Below are positions 25,634 to 33,632 of a stretch of DNA of 40,110 nt, one piece after another. How positions within the stretch are numbered: position 1 is the stretch's first letter; every line of letters starts with the position of its first letter. Position numbers and translations under genes: made by a program. The DNA is from Streptomyces sp. WM4235. Lineage in GTDB: Bacteria; Actinomycetota; Actinomycetes; Streptomycetales; Streptomycetaceae. The stretch spans positions 1-40,110 of the forward strand of contig NZ_LGDE01000440.1 of assembly GCF_001279725.1 (NCBI RefSeq), in the 5' to 3' direction. The notes under the pieces were generated by a model that saw only the letters and a program-made list of their open reading frames with translations, did no database searches and was not told where the DNA came from.

Positions 25634-26395
25634 TCAGAACCGGAGCGCCGCCCACCCCAACAGCAGCGCCGCCGTCTCCTCGGGACGCTCCAGCGACGGC
25701 AGATGACCCGCCCAGGGCAGCTCCACGTGCTCGGCGTTCGGGACCAGGGACGGCAGTTCGGCGGGGAAGTCGCGGAAGTCGGGGATGTCGTGGGCGCCGC
25801 CCACGGCGAGGACGGGGGTCTCGATGCCGGCGAGATCGACGGGCGGCTCGGGGAGTTCGAGTTCCCCGTCGGCGGACAGCCCGGCACGGAAGATGGCCAG
25901 TTGCATCTCCCGCACCAGGGCGTGCGCCGCCCCGTCGGCGTCCGGCCCGAGCCACTGGCGGGCGTTCAGCTCGGCCGCGCCCGCCAGGTCCCCGGCCTCC
26001 AACAGGGCCGCCTCGGCGGCGTTGAAGGCCGTCAGGGCCGCTCCCCGCCGGTGCGCCGGCCGGGCCGGACAGAGCAGGGCCAGGGCGCGGACCCGCTCGG
26101 GCGCGTGCGCGGCGAGGCGCAGGGCGACCCGGCCGCCGTACGAGGAGCCGACGAAGGCGGCCCGCCGGATGCCGAGCGCGTCCAACAGGGCGAGCACGTC
26201 GCCGTCGTCGCTGTACGGGGCCGTCGCGGCGGGGGACTCGCCACAGGTGCGGAAGTCGGGCCGGACCACCCGGAACCCGGCCTCGACCAGGGGGGCCCAC
26301 TGCCCGTCCCACATGCGTCGGTCACAGACGGAGGAGTGCAACAACACCAAGGCCGGCCCGTCTTGGGGCCCGGCCACATCATGAGCGAGGATCAT
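25634..26395 (-). CDS. Alpha/beta-fold hydrolase
   Basis: A 253-residue enzyme with the full catalytic set: the nucleophile in VGSSYGGRVAL (about 81-91), the acid in AVGGAHDIPDF and the histidine in WAGHLPSLERPEET. The opening LVLLHSSVCDRRMWDGQW gives the oxyanion region. The cytoplasmic esterase, lactonase or related substrate cannot be read from sequence. I start it at ATG 26395 after GAGGATCGG; an ATG 12 codons upstream is possible. It ends 32 bases before operator 2, so read-through into the tetR operon is possible. Confidence 0.88.
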   Translation of the reverse strand: MILAHDVAGPQDGPALVLLHSSVCDRRMWDGQWAPLVEAGFRVVRPDFRTCGESPAATAPYSDDGDVLALLDALGIRRAAFVGSSYGGRVALRLAAHAPERVRALALLCPARPAHRRGAALTAFNAAEAALLEAGDLAGAAELNARQWLGPDADGAAHALVREMQLAIFRAGLSADGELELPEPPVDLAGIETPVLAVGGAHDIPDFRDFPAELPSLVPNAEHVELPWAGHLPSLERPEETAALLLGWAALRF

Positions 26396-26459
26396 GGACC
26401 GATCCTCGCGCCCCGCCCGCCACGTCACCACCGGATATCGGGCGCCGGGAGGGCGGTCG

Positions 26460-26482
26460 GCCCGGGGCGTGGGGCCCCGGGC
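26460..26482 (-). terminator. Terminator after the 26489 gene
   Basis: GCCCGGGGC (26460-26468) pairs with 26474-26482 around GTGGG. It lies 6 bases beyond the stop codon on the minus strand. Confidence 0.65.
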
Positions 26483-26488
26483 GTCGCG

Positions 26489-27004
26489 TCACATGCTGAG
26501 CGAGCGCGCGTAGTTGAGCTGGCCCATGACCCACTGGAAGGTGTACGCGTCCGTCGCCGGGATCATCGTGGAGTGGTGGCGGCCGCCACTGGTGACGGTG
26601 ACCTGGACGTAGCCCGTGGTCACCTTCTCCTTCATCAGCAGGAACAGCAGGCCGACCAGGCAGAACAACGCGAAGCAGATCGCCAGCACGATCGCGTGCG
26701 TCGGGATCTTCTCCTCGGTGCGGGACATGTCCATGGCGTTCCACACCGCGCCCCTGAGCGGCATCGTGCCCGCCGGCGTGATGATCTGGTCGCCGGAGAC
26801 GGTGATGTCGCCGAGGGAGAGGGTCCCCCCGCCCTGACCGTGGCCGGGGGCGCCCATCGGCATTCCGCCCCCGAGGGTGGGCTGGTAGGCCGAGTAGGGC
26901 TGCGGGTAGCCGTAACCGGGGTTCCCGGGGCCCCACCTGTAGTCGTCCTGCGGGCCCTCGGCGCCCGGGTCACCGGAGTACGGGTTCGGCTGCTGCTCGC
27001 TCAT
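26489..27004 (-). CDS. Hypothetical single-pass membrane protein
   Basis: A 171-residue protein. A Pro/Gly/Tyr-rich N-terminus (1-60) leads into a short conserved-looking region (TLSLGDITVSGDQIITPAG, about 60-78). A segment on RTEEKIPTHAIVLAICFALFCLVGLLFLLM forms the single membrane helix (about 103-124). The C-terminal 45 residues (VQVTVTSGGRHHSTMIPA) look like a small beta-rich domain. No enzyme motif is present. ATG 27004 follows GGAAGGATC. It sits downstream of the sdh operon behind that operon's terminator, so it is probably transcribed on its own. Confidence 0.78.
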   Translation of the reverse strand: MSEQQPNPYSGDPGAEGPQDDYRWGPGNPGYGYPQPYSAYQPTLGGGMPMGAPGHGQGGGTLSLGDITVSGDQIITPAGTMPLRGAVWNAMDMSRTEEKIPTHAIVLAICFALFCLVGLLFLLMKEKVTTGYVQVTVTSGGRHHSTMIPATDAYTFQWVMGQLNYARSLSM

Positions 27005-27068
27005 GCGCACGATCCTTCCACAGCACGTCGGCGGCCCGCGCCCCCCGGTCGCGAAACGGTCCGGGAAA

Positions 27069-27114
27069 CGCCGCGGGCCCGCACCCCCGTAAAGGAAGGT
27101 GCGGGCCCGCGGCG
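27069..27114 (-). terminator. Terminator of the sdh operon
   Basis: A perfect 17-bp stem (CGCCGCGGGCCCGCACC, 27069-27085) closes a 12-nt loop, 12 bases after the sdhB stop on the minus strand. It is among the strongest hairpins in the window. Confidence 0.92.
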
Positions 27115-27126
27115 ACAGGCGTCGGA

Positions 27127-27894
27127 TCAGAAGCGGCGCGTGATCAGGGCACGCTTGACTTCCTGGATCGCCTTCGTGACCTCGATGCCACGCGGGCACG
27201 CGTCGGTGCAGTTGAACGTCGTGCGGCAACGCCACACGCCGTCCTTGTCGTTCAGGATCTCCAGCCGCTGCTCACCGGCCTCGTCGCGCGAGTCGAAGAT
27301 GAAGCGGTGCGCGTTGACGATCGCCGCCGGGCCGAAGTACTGGCCGTCGTTCCAGAACACCGGGCACGAGGACGTGCACGCGGCGCACAGGATGCACTTG
27401 GTGGTGTCGTCGAAACGCTCGCGGTCCTCGGCGGACTGCAGGCGCTCGCGCGTCGGCTCGTTGCCCTTGGTGACCAGGAACGGCATGACGTCCCGGTACG
27501 CCTGGAAGAAGGGCTCCATGTCGACGATGAGGTCCTTCATCACCGTGAGGCCCTTGATGGCCTCGACCGTGATGGGCTTCTCCGGGTTGATGTCCTTGAT
27601 CAGCGTCTTGCAGGCGAGCCTGTTCTTGCCGTTGATCCGCATCGCGTCGGAGCCGCAGATGCCGTGCGCGCACGAGCGACGGAAGGTCAGCGTGCCGTCG
27701 AGGTCCCACTTGATCTTGTGGAGACCGTCGAGCACGCGCTCCTTCGGGTCGATCTCGATCTGGAAGTCCTGCCACTGAGACTCGTCCGAGATCTCGGGGT
27801 TGAAGCGGCGGATCCGGAAGGTGACCGTGATGAACGGCGAGGCGGCGGCCGCCGCCTCCATCTCGTCCGTCTTGGACAGGGTGGGGGTGGCCAT
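27127..27894 (-). CDS. sdhB: Succinate dehydrogenase iron-sulfur subunit
   Basis: Electron-transfer subunit of complex II, 255 residues, on the cytoplasmic face of the membrane. The 2Fe-2S ligands are C75, C80 and C95, with Asp at 83 (CAHGICGSDAMR), a substitution also known in E. coli SdhB. CILCAACTSSCP holds the 4Fe-4S ligands, and CRTTFNCTDACP the 3Fe-4S ligands. The ATG at 27894 shares its first base with the last base of the sdhA stop (TGATG), so translation is coupled. It is the last gene of sdhCDAB and is followed by a 17-bp hairpin. Confidence 0.97.
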   Translation of the reverse strand: MATPTLSKTDEMEAAAAASPFITVTFRIRRFNPEISDESQWQDFQIEIDPKERVLDGLHKIKWDLDGTLTFRRSCAHGICGSDAMRINGKNRLACKTLIKDINPEKPITVEAIKGLTVMKDLIVDMEPFFQAYRDVMPFLVTKGNEPTRERLQSAEDRERFDDTTKCILCAACTSSCPVFWNDGQYFGPAAIVNAHRFIFDSRDEAGEQRLEILNDKDGVWRCRTTFNCTDACPRGIEVTKAIQEVKRALITRRF

Positions 27895-29648
27895 CAGTAC
27901 TTACGCTCCATCGGCTGGTAGCGGGTGACGACGACGGGCTTGTAGTCGAGACGGATCGAGTCCGTGCCGTTGTCGTCGACCTCGCGGTACGCCATGGTGT
28001 GGCGCATGAAGTTGACGTCGTCGCGGTTCGGGTAGTCCTCGCGGTAGTGACCGCCGCGGGACTCCTTGCGCGCGAGCGCGGACACGGCCATGACCTCGGC
28101 CAGGTCGAGCAGGTTGCCCAGCTCGATGGCCTCCAGCAGGTCCGTGTTGAAGCGCTTGCCCTTGTCCTGCACGGACACGTTCTTGTAGCGCTCGCGCAGC
28201 TCGGCGATCTTGTCGACCGCGGTCTTGATGGTCTGTTCCGTGCGGAACACCATCACGCAGGCGTCCATCGTCTCCTGGAGCTCCAGACGCAGCTCGGCGA
28301 CCCGCTCGTGGCCCGTGGAGTTGCGCAGGTGCTCGACCAGCTCGACGACCTGCTGCGCCGGGTTCTCCGGCAGCTCGACGTAGTCGTGCGCGTGGGCGTA
28401 CGCGGCGGCCGCGATGCCCGAGCGCTTGCCGAACACGTTGATGTCCAGCAGCGAGTTGGTGCCCAGACGGTTCGCGCCGTGCACGGAGACGCAGGCGACC
28501 TCGCCGGCCGCGTACAGGCCCGGCACGACGGTGGTGTTGTCGGCCAGCACCTCACCCTCGACGTTGGTCGGGATGCCGCCCATGGCGTAGTGCGCGGTGG
28601 GCTGGATCGGGATCGGGTCCGTGTACGGCTCGATGCCCAGGTAGGTGCGCGCGAACTCCGTGATGTCCGGGAGCTTCGCGTCGAGCTGCTCCGGCGGGAG
28701 GTGCGTGAGGTCCAGGTACACGTGGTCCCCGGCGGGACCGCAACCGCGGCCCTCGCGGATCTCCGTGTAGATGGAGCGCGAGACGACGTCACGGGACGCG
28801 AGGTCCTTCATGACCGGCGCGTACTTCTCCATGAAGCGCTCGCCGTCCTTGTTGCGGAGGATGCCGCCCTCACCGCGGGCGCCCTCCGTCAGCAGGATGC
28901 CCATGCGCCAGATGCCCGTCGGGTGGAACTGGAAGAACTCCATGTCCTCCAGCGGAAGGCCCCGGCGGTAGCAGGCCGCCTGGCCGTCACCCGTGAGGGT
29001 GTGCGCGTTGGAGGTCACCTTGAAGAACTTGCCGGTGCCGCCGGAGGCGTAGATGACGGACTTCGCCTGGAACACGTGGATCTCGCCGGTGGCGAGCTCG
29101 TACGCGACCACGCCGGCCGACTTCTTGACGCCGTCCTCCTCGACCAGGAGCTGGTCCAGGACGTAGAACTCGTTGAAGAACTCCACGCCCTCCTTGACGC
29201 AGTTCTGGTAGAGCGTCTGGAGGATCATGTGACCGGTGCGGTCCGCGGCGTAGCAGGACCGGCGGACCGGCGCCTCGCCGTGGTTGCGCGAGTGGCCGCC
29301 GAAGCGACGCTGGTCGATGGTGCCGTCCGGGGTGCGGTTGAACGGCAGGCCCATCTTCTCCAGGTCGAGGACCGCGTCGATGGCCTCCTTCGCCAGGATC
29401 TCGGCGGCGTCCTGGTCGACCAGGTAGTCACCGCCCTTGACCGTGTCGAAGGTGTGCCACTCCCAGTTGTCGTCCTCCACGTTGGCCAGCGCGGCGGCCA
29501 TGCCGCCCTGCGCGGCGCCCGTGTGGGAGCGGGTGGGGTAAAGCTTCGTCAGCACGGCCGTGCGGCTGCGCTTCGTCGACTCGATGGCGGCGCGCATGCC
29601 CGCACCACCTGCGCCGACGATGACGGTGTCGTACTTGTGGATCTTCAT
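27894..29648 (-). CDS. sdhA: Succinate dehydrogenase flavoprotein subunit
   Basis: Catalytic subunit that oxidises succinate to fumarate in the TCA cycle and passes electrons via FAD to SdhB. The 584-residue protein has the FAD-binding VIVGAGGAGMRAA (9-21), the FAD-linked histidine H42 in RSHTGAAQGG, active-site segments FQFHPTG and GEGGILRNKDGERFM, and HGANRLGTNSLLD near the C-terminal third. I start it at ATG 29648, after GAGG; the open frame above overlaps sdhD. A 23-base gap separates it from sdhD, and it overlaps sdhB by one base. Confidence 0.97.
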   Translation of the reverse strand: MKIHKYDTVIVGAGGAGMRAAIESTKRSRTAVLTKLYPTRSHTGAAQGGMAAALANVEDDNWEWHTFDTVKGGDYLVDQDAAEILAKEAIDAVLDLEKMGLPFNRTPDGTIDQRRFGGHSRNHGEAPVRRSCYAADRTGHMILQTLYQNCVKEGVEFFNEFYVLDQLLVEEDGVKKSAGVVAYELATGEIHVFQAKSVIYASGGTGKFFKVTSNAHTLTGDGQAACYRRGLPLEDMEFFQFHPTGIWRMGILLTEGARGEGGILRNKDGERFMEKYAPVMKDLASRDVVSRSIYTEIREGRGCGPAGDHVYLDLTHLPPEQLDAKLPDITEFARTYLGIEPYTDPIPIQPTAHYAMGGIPTNVEGEVLADNTTVVPGLYAAGEVACVSVHGANRLGTNSLLDINVFGKRSGIAAAAYAHAHDYVELPENPAQQVVELVEHLRNSTGHERVAELRLELQETMDACVMVFRTEQTIKTAVDKIAELRERYKNVSVQDKGKRFNTDLLEAIELGNLLDLAEVMAVSALARKESRGGHYREDYPNRDDVNFMRHTMAYREVDDNGTDSIRLDYKPVVVTRYQPMERKY

Positions 29649-29671
29649 TGGTTTCGCCTCAGCCCCGTTGC

Positions 29672-30163
29672 CTAGCGGATGTTCGGGTCGAAGGTGAAGA
29701 TCACCAGCGTGCCCAGAAGAATGGTGAACACCGTGGCGGTGTAGAGCAGGCCCTTCAGCCACAGCCGCGTGTTGGCGCGCTCCGCGTAGTCGTTGATGAC
29801 CGTGCGCAGGCCGTTGGAGCCGTGCAGCATGGCCAGCCACAGCATCAGCAGGTCCCAGACCTGCCAGAACGGGGACGCCCAGCGGCCCGCCACGAAGGCG
29901 AAGCCGATCTTGGAGACGCCGCCGTCCAGCACCAGCTGGATGAGCAGGTGGCCGATGACGAGCACGACCAGGACGATGCCCGAGAGGCGCATGAAGAGCC
30001 ACGCGACCATCTCGAAGTTGCCGCGGGTCGAGCGCGGCGTCCTGCCGGTGCGCTTGCGCGGGGCCTCGATGTACGGCGCCGGGTTCTCGACGTCGTAGAG
30101 GGAGACTCCCTCGACGTCGCCGATGGCCGTCTTGGTCATGTTGGGAGAAGTGTCAGAAGACAT
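29672..30163 (-). CDS. sdhD: Succinate dehydrogenase hydrophobic membrane anchor subunit
   Basis: A 163-residue membrane anchor with three helices (about 54-76, 89-114 and 133-157) and the conserved heme/quinone-region motif LHGSNGLRTVINDY. The 45-residue soluble N-terminus (SLYDVENPAPYIEAPRKRTGRTPR) is typical of actinobacterial SdhD. ATG 30163 follows GGAAGTG; an ATG nine codons downstream is less likely. It begins 5 bases after the sdhC stop. The C/D naming follows gene order and may be swapped in other annotations. Confidence 0.92.
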   Translation of the reverse strand: MSSDTSPNMTKTAIGDVEGVSLYDVENPAPYIEAPRKRTGRTPRSTRGNFEMVAWLFMRLSGIVLVVLVIGHLLIQLVLDGGVSKIGFAFVAGRWASPFWQVWDLLMLWLAMLHGSNGLRTVINDYAERANTRLWLKGLLYTATVFTILLGTLVIFTFDPNIR

Positions 30164-30168
30164 GCGTG

Positions 30169-30549
30169 TCACTTCCCGAACAGTTCGAGGTAGGCGTGAC
30201 CCAGGACGGGGTACAGGGCCCCGGCCATCAGGACGAGCCAGATGACCACGACGGACCAGAGCATCTGCTTCTGGTAGCGCGGGCCCTTGGCCCAGAAGTC
30301 CACGGCGATCACGCGGAGACCGTTGAGCGCGTGGAACAGGATTGCGGCGACGAGGCCGTACTCCAGCAGCGCGACGATCGGAGTCTTGTAGGTAGCCACG
30401 ACATCGTCGTACGCCTCGGGGGAGACGCGGACGAGAGCGGTGTCGAGGACGTGTACGAACAGGAAGAAGAAGATGAGGACGCCGGTGACTCGATGAGCCA
30501 CCCAGGACCACATTCCTTCCCGGCCGCGGTACAACGTTCCAGCCGGCAC
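30169..30549 (-). CDS. sdhC: Succinate dehydrogenase cytochrome b556 subunit
   Basis: A 126-residue membrane subunit with three helices. WVAHRVTGVLIFFFLFVHVLDTAL supplies His residues at the heme and quinone end, and FHALNGLRVIAVDF is the family motif in helix two. It anchors SdhAB and passes electrons to menaquinone. The GTG at 30549 follows GGAGGG. It is the first gene of the operon. Upstream (30550-30700) on the minus strand is TACGAT (a possible -10) without a clear -35; GGGAAC occurs at a distance closer to an ECF-type spacing, so the promoter class is open. Confidence 0.93.
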   Translation of the reverse strand: MPAGTLYRGREGMWSWVAHRVTGVLIFFFLFVHVLDTALVRVSPEAYDDVVATYKTPIVALLEYGLVAAILFHALNGLRVIAVDFWAKGPRYQKQMLWSVVVIWLVLMAGALYPVLGHAYLELFGK

Positions 30550-30701
30550 GGAAAACCCTCCGGAAGCGGGGCGGGGGCCAGCCGGCTTCTTTGTCGGTCG
30601 GGCCCGGCCGGGTACGGTCCTCCGGCCCCGGACATCGTAGCGACGCTTTGTCGGTTCCCTTGCGCCGGGTCCATCGGTGTGATCAAACAGGCACGGACGG
30701 A

Positions 30702-31328
30702 CTATCCCACAGGGGCGAATAGCCCGAAATCAGCCGCAGACAGCCCATCGGACGAGGTCAGTCGGTCCAAGAGGGCGGGCAGTCGGTCCAACAGACCGGC
30801 GAGTCGGGCCTGGGAGAGTCGGCGCAGCTCGTCGGCGGAGATCGAGCGTTCCTCGTCCACCTCGTGAGCCATCCTGCGGCGGATCGCGGCCAACAGCTGG
30901 TCCGCCTGCTCCTCCGGGGGGTGCCCGTCCAGGCAGATCACGAAGGCGTGCCCGAAGGTTCGTTCGTACTCCGCCCGGGCCGCGTCGAGGGCGAGCCGGG
31001 CGGCGTACGAGGCCCCGTGTCCGAGTTCCGCCGAGGCCTCGCCGGCCAGGGCCTCCGTCAGATCGGCCTGGGAGAGGTCGTACGAGGCCTCGTCGGCCGC
31101 CGCCAACAGCGACGCGATGTCCGGATACGGTCGGTGCGCGGTCATCCGGTGTGCCCAGCGTCGGCTGCCGCAGCAGAACGACAGGGCCGCGTGGGCCGCG
31201 TCGGGCGAGAGGGCGTTGAACCGCGTCAGCCCGGATCCGCGGGAAGGGTCGGAGCCGCCACGAACCTGTGCCGGAAGGTGGCTGGACAGCGGGGGGCTCC
31301 TCGGGGCGCGGCGTGGGTGTGTCGCCAC
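30702..31328 (-). CDS. OHCU decarboxylase-like protein with altered active-site region
   Basis: A roughly 208-residue protein whose fold matches 2-oxo-4-hydroxy-4-carboxy-5-ureidoimidazoline decarboxylase of the urate pathway: FNALSPDAAHAALSFCCGSRRWAHRMTAHRPY, the FGHAFVICLDG strand and the C-terminal EELRRL-type helix. The usual catalytic HPRxG and the following E-Q-x-G segment are not visible; the sequence there reads LAGEASAELGHGASYAARLAL. The enzyme may therefore be inactive or changed in function. The start is uncertain: GTG 31328 is the best in-frame codon but has no RBS, and homology only begins about 40 residues in. No other urate genes are nearby. Confidence 0.7.
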   Translation of the reverse strand: MATHPRRAPRSPPLSSHLPAQVRGGSDPSRGSGLTRFNALSPDAAHAALSFCCGSRRWAHRMTAHRPYPDIASLLAAADEASYDLSQADLTEALAGEASAELGHGASYAARLALDAARAEYERTFGHAFVICLDGHPPEEQADQLLAAIRRRMAHEVDEERSISADELRRLSQARLAGLLDRLPALLDRLTSSDGLSAADFGLFAPVG

Positions 31329-31639
31329 GCTAGCGACGCAGGGCAGGGTGTGTCGTACCCATTCGGGGATTTCACCCGTAAGTGAGCCGAAAGGATGACG
31401 TCTGGCGTGTATGACCAGCCCGAAGAGGGGAAGGCGACCGAGGCCGCCACCCCCCACAGGAGAGGCCCCGGTCGCCGTCCGACACGGACTCGTGCGACAA
31501 GCCCGTATCCCTGTCAGCGCCTCGGATGCGTTTTGTGTCACACCCCGCTCCGCACAGGCTTGGTCGCCGGCTGTAGAACTCGTGGACGAGAGGTACTTGA
31601 AAGCCGTAACGTGCGGATTTGCGCCACACGTACAGGACA
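31329..31639. other. 311-base divergent control region
   Basis: This lies between the OHCU-like gene and the sigma-factor gene. Small plus-strand frames start at 31395 and 31419, but their third-position GC is well below that of real genes here and they run into the sigma gene, so I do not call them. A complementary pair is GGTCGCC (about 31471) with the region near 31430 (GGCGACC), which could form a hairpin. No convincing HrdB-type promoter is seen before the sigma gene. It may use its own ECF-type promoter. Confidence 0.35.
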
Positions 31640-32413
31640 GTGAACGGGTTGGGGACTTTGCTGGGGGACGACGCGGAGCTGACCGCCGCGGTGCTCGCGG
31701 CACAGGACGGCGACGAGAACGCGTTCCGTGCTGTGTACCGCGCCGCGCACCCACGCCTGCTCGGATACGTACGCACGCTCGTCGGTGACGGCGACGCGGA
31801 AGACGTCACCTCCGAGGCCTGGCTGCAGATCGCCCGCGACCTCGCCTCCTTCACCGGCGACGCCGACCGCTTCCGCGGCTGGGCCGCCCGCATCGCCCGC
31901 AACCGGGCCCTCGACCACATCCGCATGCGCGGACGGCGTCCCGCCATCGGCGGCGACGAGAGCGAACTGACCGGACACGCCGCGGACTGCGACACCGCGG
32001 GCGCGGCCATGGAGTCCCTCTCCACCGGCCTCACCATGGCGCTCATAGCCCAGCTCCCGCAGGACCAGGCCGAGGCCGTCGTCCTGCGCGTGGTCGTGGG
32101 CCTGGACGCCAAGAGCGCCGCCGAGACCCTCGGCAAGCGCCCGGGCGCGGTGCGCACCGCCGCGCACCGGGGCCTGAAGAAGCTCGCCGAACTGCTGGGC
32201 GCCGAGGCCGGCGTCGATCCCGACGCCCTCGTGCTGTCCGATCCGGACGCGGGGACCGCCCTCCACTTCGGTCATAATGCCGAAGGCCAGGCCAGGGGCG
32301 GTTCAGGCGTACGAGATCTCGACGCGGTCCCGGCGCAGCGCGGCCGCGGCGGGGGCCTCGTGGAACAAACCGGTGTGACGCATTCACGTTGGCGGACGCA
32401 GAAGGACATGTGA
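31640..32413 (+). CDS. ECF-type RNA polymerase sigma factor with long C-terminal tail
   Basis: A 257-residue sigma-70 family protein of the ECF type. Region 2 spans FRAVYRAAHPRLLGYVRTLVGDGDAEDVTSEAWLQIARDL through FRGWAARIARNRALDHIRMR. Region 4 is LPQDQAEAVVLRVVVGLDAKSAAETLGKRPGAVRTAAHRGLKKL. About 70 residues follow region 4, Gly/Arg-rich and without the usual codon bias. The start is unclear: I use GTG 31640 (VNGLGTLLGDDAEL), with TTG 31619 and TTG 31649 as alternatives. Its stop overlaps the next ATG by one base, coupling it to a membrane protein that is likely its anti-sigma factor. Confidence 0.88.
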   Translation: MNGLGTLLGDDAELTAAVLAAQDGDENAFRAVYRAAHPRLLGYVRTLVGDGDAEDVTSEAWLQIARDLASFTGDADRFRGWAARIARNRALDHIRMRGRRPAIGGDESELTGHAADCDTAGAAMESLSTGLTMALIAQLPQDQAEAVVLRVVVGLDAKSAAETLGKRPGAVRTAAHRGLKKLAELLGAEAGVDPDALVLSDPDAGTALHFGHNAEGQARGGSGVRDLDAVPAQRGRGGGLVEQTGVTHSRWRTQKDM

Positions 32414-33432
32414 TGGCCGACGAGCGCGACAGGTGGCTGGACAGAGCCGCGGCGGACAGACTGCTGCGCGGAGAACCACCGCTGGGTCCCGACGCCGACC
32501 CGCGCGACCGGGCCGCCGCGGCCCGACTGCGCACGGCGCTCGACGCGCTGACCCCACCCATGGCCCCCGGGCGGGAACTGCCCGGCGAGGCCGCCGCACT
32601 GGCCGCGTTCCGCAAGGCCCACGGCGTCGCCCGGCCCGGGACGAGCCCGACGGAGCGCGCCGACGCCGACCCGACGGCCGAACGTGACGTCCTGGTGGAC
32701 CTGGTTCCCGCGCCGCCCGTGCGCGTCCGCGTACCCGCGCCGCGACGACGCGCCGCGCCCGTGCGACTGGGGTTGGCGGCAGCCCTGGCGAGCGTCGCCG
32801 TCGGCGGGCTGGCGGCCACCGTGGGCACCGGGCTGCTGGACCGGCCCGCGCACGAGGCAGCGGGTCCGCTGCCCAGCGTCTCGGTCGGCGTCGACTCGGA
32901 CCCCACGGCGTCCGGTGACCTCGTGGGCCCGTCGCCCACCGCCCCGCAGCCGCGTCCCACCACCCCGATGCGGGACGGCGGCGGGGCCACCGCCGGCTCC
33001 CCGGGGGTCTCGGCGACCCCGGACGGCGGGTCCCGCATGACGCCCGAGACCGTGGGGGGACCGACCGCGGGCCCCATCGCCACGAGCTCCGGACCCGTCG
33101 GCACGGACGACACCGCGCAGGAGCGGCCCGACGAGAAGGGCTTCGGCAACTCCACTCCCGCCGGCGGCGGCAAGGACCGCGAGCGCGAGAGCAGGGTGCG
33201 GGCGGCCAGGGACCTGTGCGAGGAGTACCGCATGGGCCACATCGTCGGCGAGCGGCGCGACCACCTGATCCGTCTCGCCAAGAACCGGGCCAACATCGCG
33301 CGTTTCTGCGAGGCCCTCCTGGACGGCCCCGAAGGCACCAAGAGCGGTCCCGGAAGCAACGACGGGAGCACCGTTCCGCAGTCGCCCACCCTGAACCCGG
33401 GTGGCGCGCTCGGCTTCCGCACGAAGAGCTGA
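32413..33432 (+). CDS. Putative anti-sigma factor / single-pass membrane protein
   Basis: A 339-residue protein. The N-terminal 85 residues are helical and charged (RWLDRAAADRLLRGEPPLGPDADPRD). A single membrane helix follows a basic stretch (PRRRAAPVRLGLAAALASVAVGGLAATVG, about 113-140). The large outer part is Pro/Thr/Gly-rich and disordered, ending in a conserved-looking helical patch (ARDLCEEYRMGHIVGERRDHLIRLAKNRANIARFCEALL). No zinc-binding HxxxCxxC motif is present. Its role as regulator of the sigma factor is inferred from the 1-base overlap and topology. ATG 32413 follows AAGGA. Confidence 0.78.
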   Translation: MADERDRWLDRAAADRLLRGEPPLGPDADPRDRAAAARLRTALDALTPPMAPGRELPGEAAALAAFRKAHGVARPGTSPTERADADPTAERDVLVDLVPAPPVRVRVPAPRRRAAPVRLGLAAALASVAVGGLAATVGTGLLDRPAHEAAGPLPSVSVGVDSDPTASGDLVGPSPTAPQPRPTTPMRDGGGATAGSPGVSATPDGGSRMTPETVGGPTAGPIATSSGPVGTDDTAQERPDEKGFGNSTPAGGGKDRERESRVRAARDLCEEYRMGHIVGERRDHLIRLAKNRANIARFCEALLDGPEGTKSGPGSNDGSTVPQSPTLNPGGALGFRTKS

Positions 33433-33542
33433 ACCGTCGCTGTAACACTTTTCGAATCGCCGGCGCAGTACATATCGAGCCGACTGGTCATCGGCCGCGC
33501 ATGAGCCGGGGTTCCCCCCGTACCCCTGGGCTCTGCGCAACC

Positions 33543-33581
33543 GGCGCGGGCGGGGCACGTTCCCCCGGCCCTGCCCGCGCC
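33543..33581. terminator. Terminator of the sigma-factor operon
   Basis: GGCGCGGGCGGGG (33543-33555) pairs with 33569-33581 (one G-T pair) around a 13-nt loop, followed by CTTT. It lies between convergent genes (33432 and 33633). A 13-bp direct repeat, CCTCCGGACCCCG, follows at 33587-33599 and 33607-33619. Confidence 0.75.
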
Positions 33582-33632
33582 CTTTACCTCCGGACCCCGA
33601 CACTCGCCTCCGGACCCCGCCGCGCTCGCGGA

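Noticed and set aside
27610..27670. Loss of a 2Fe-2S cysteine in SdhB (Asp at position 83)
   Set aside because: The same Asp occurs in E. coli SdhB and is compatible with cluster binding, so it is not a defect.
31395..31788. Two small plus-strand frames before the sigma gene (starts at 31395 and 31419), one with CVLCHT
   Set aside because: Third-position GC is far below that of neighbouring genes, there is no recognisable family, and one overlaps the sigma gene in another frame.
33587..33619. 13-bp direct repeat CCTCCGGACCCCG as a possible insertion footprint
   Set aside because: The copies are only 20 bases apart, with no mobile-element sequence between or around them.
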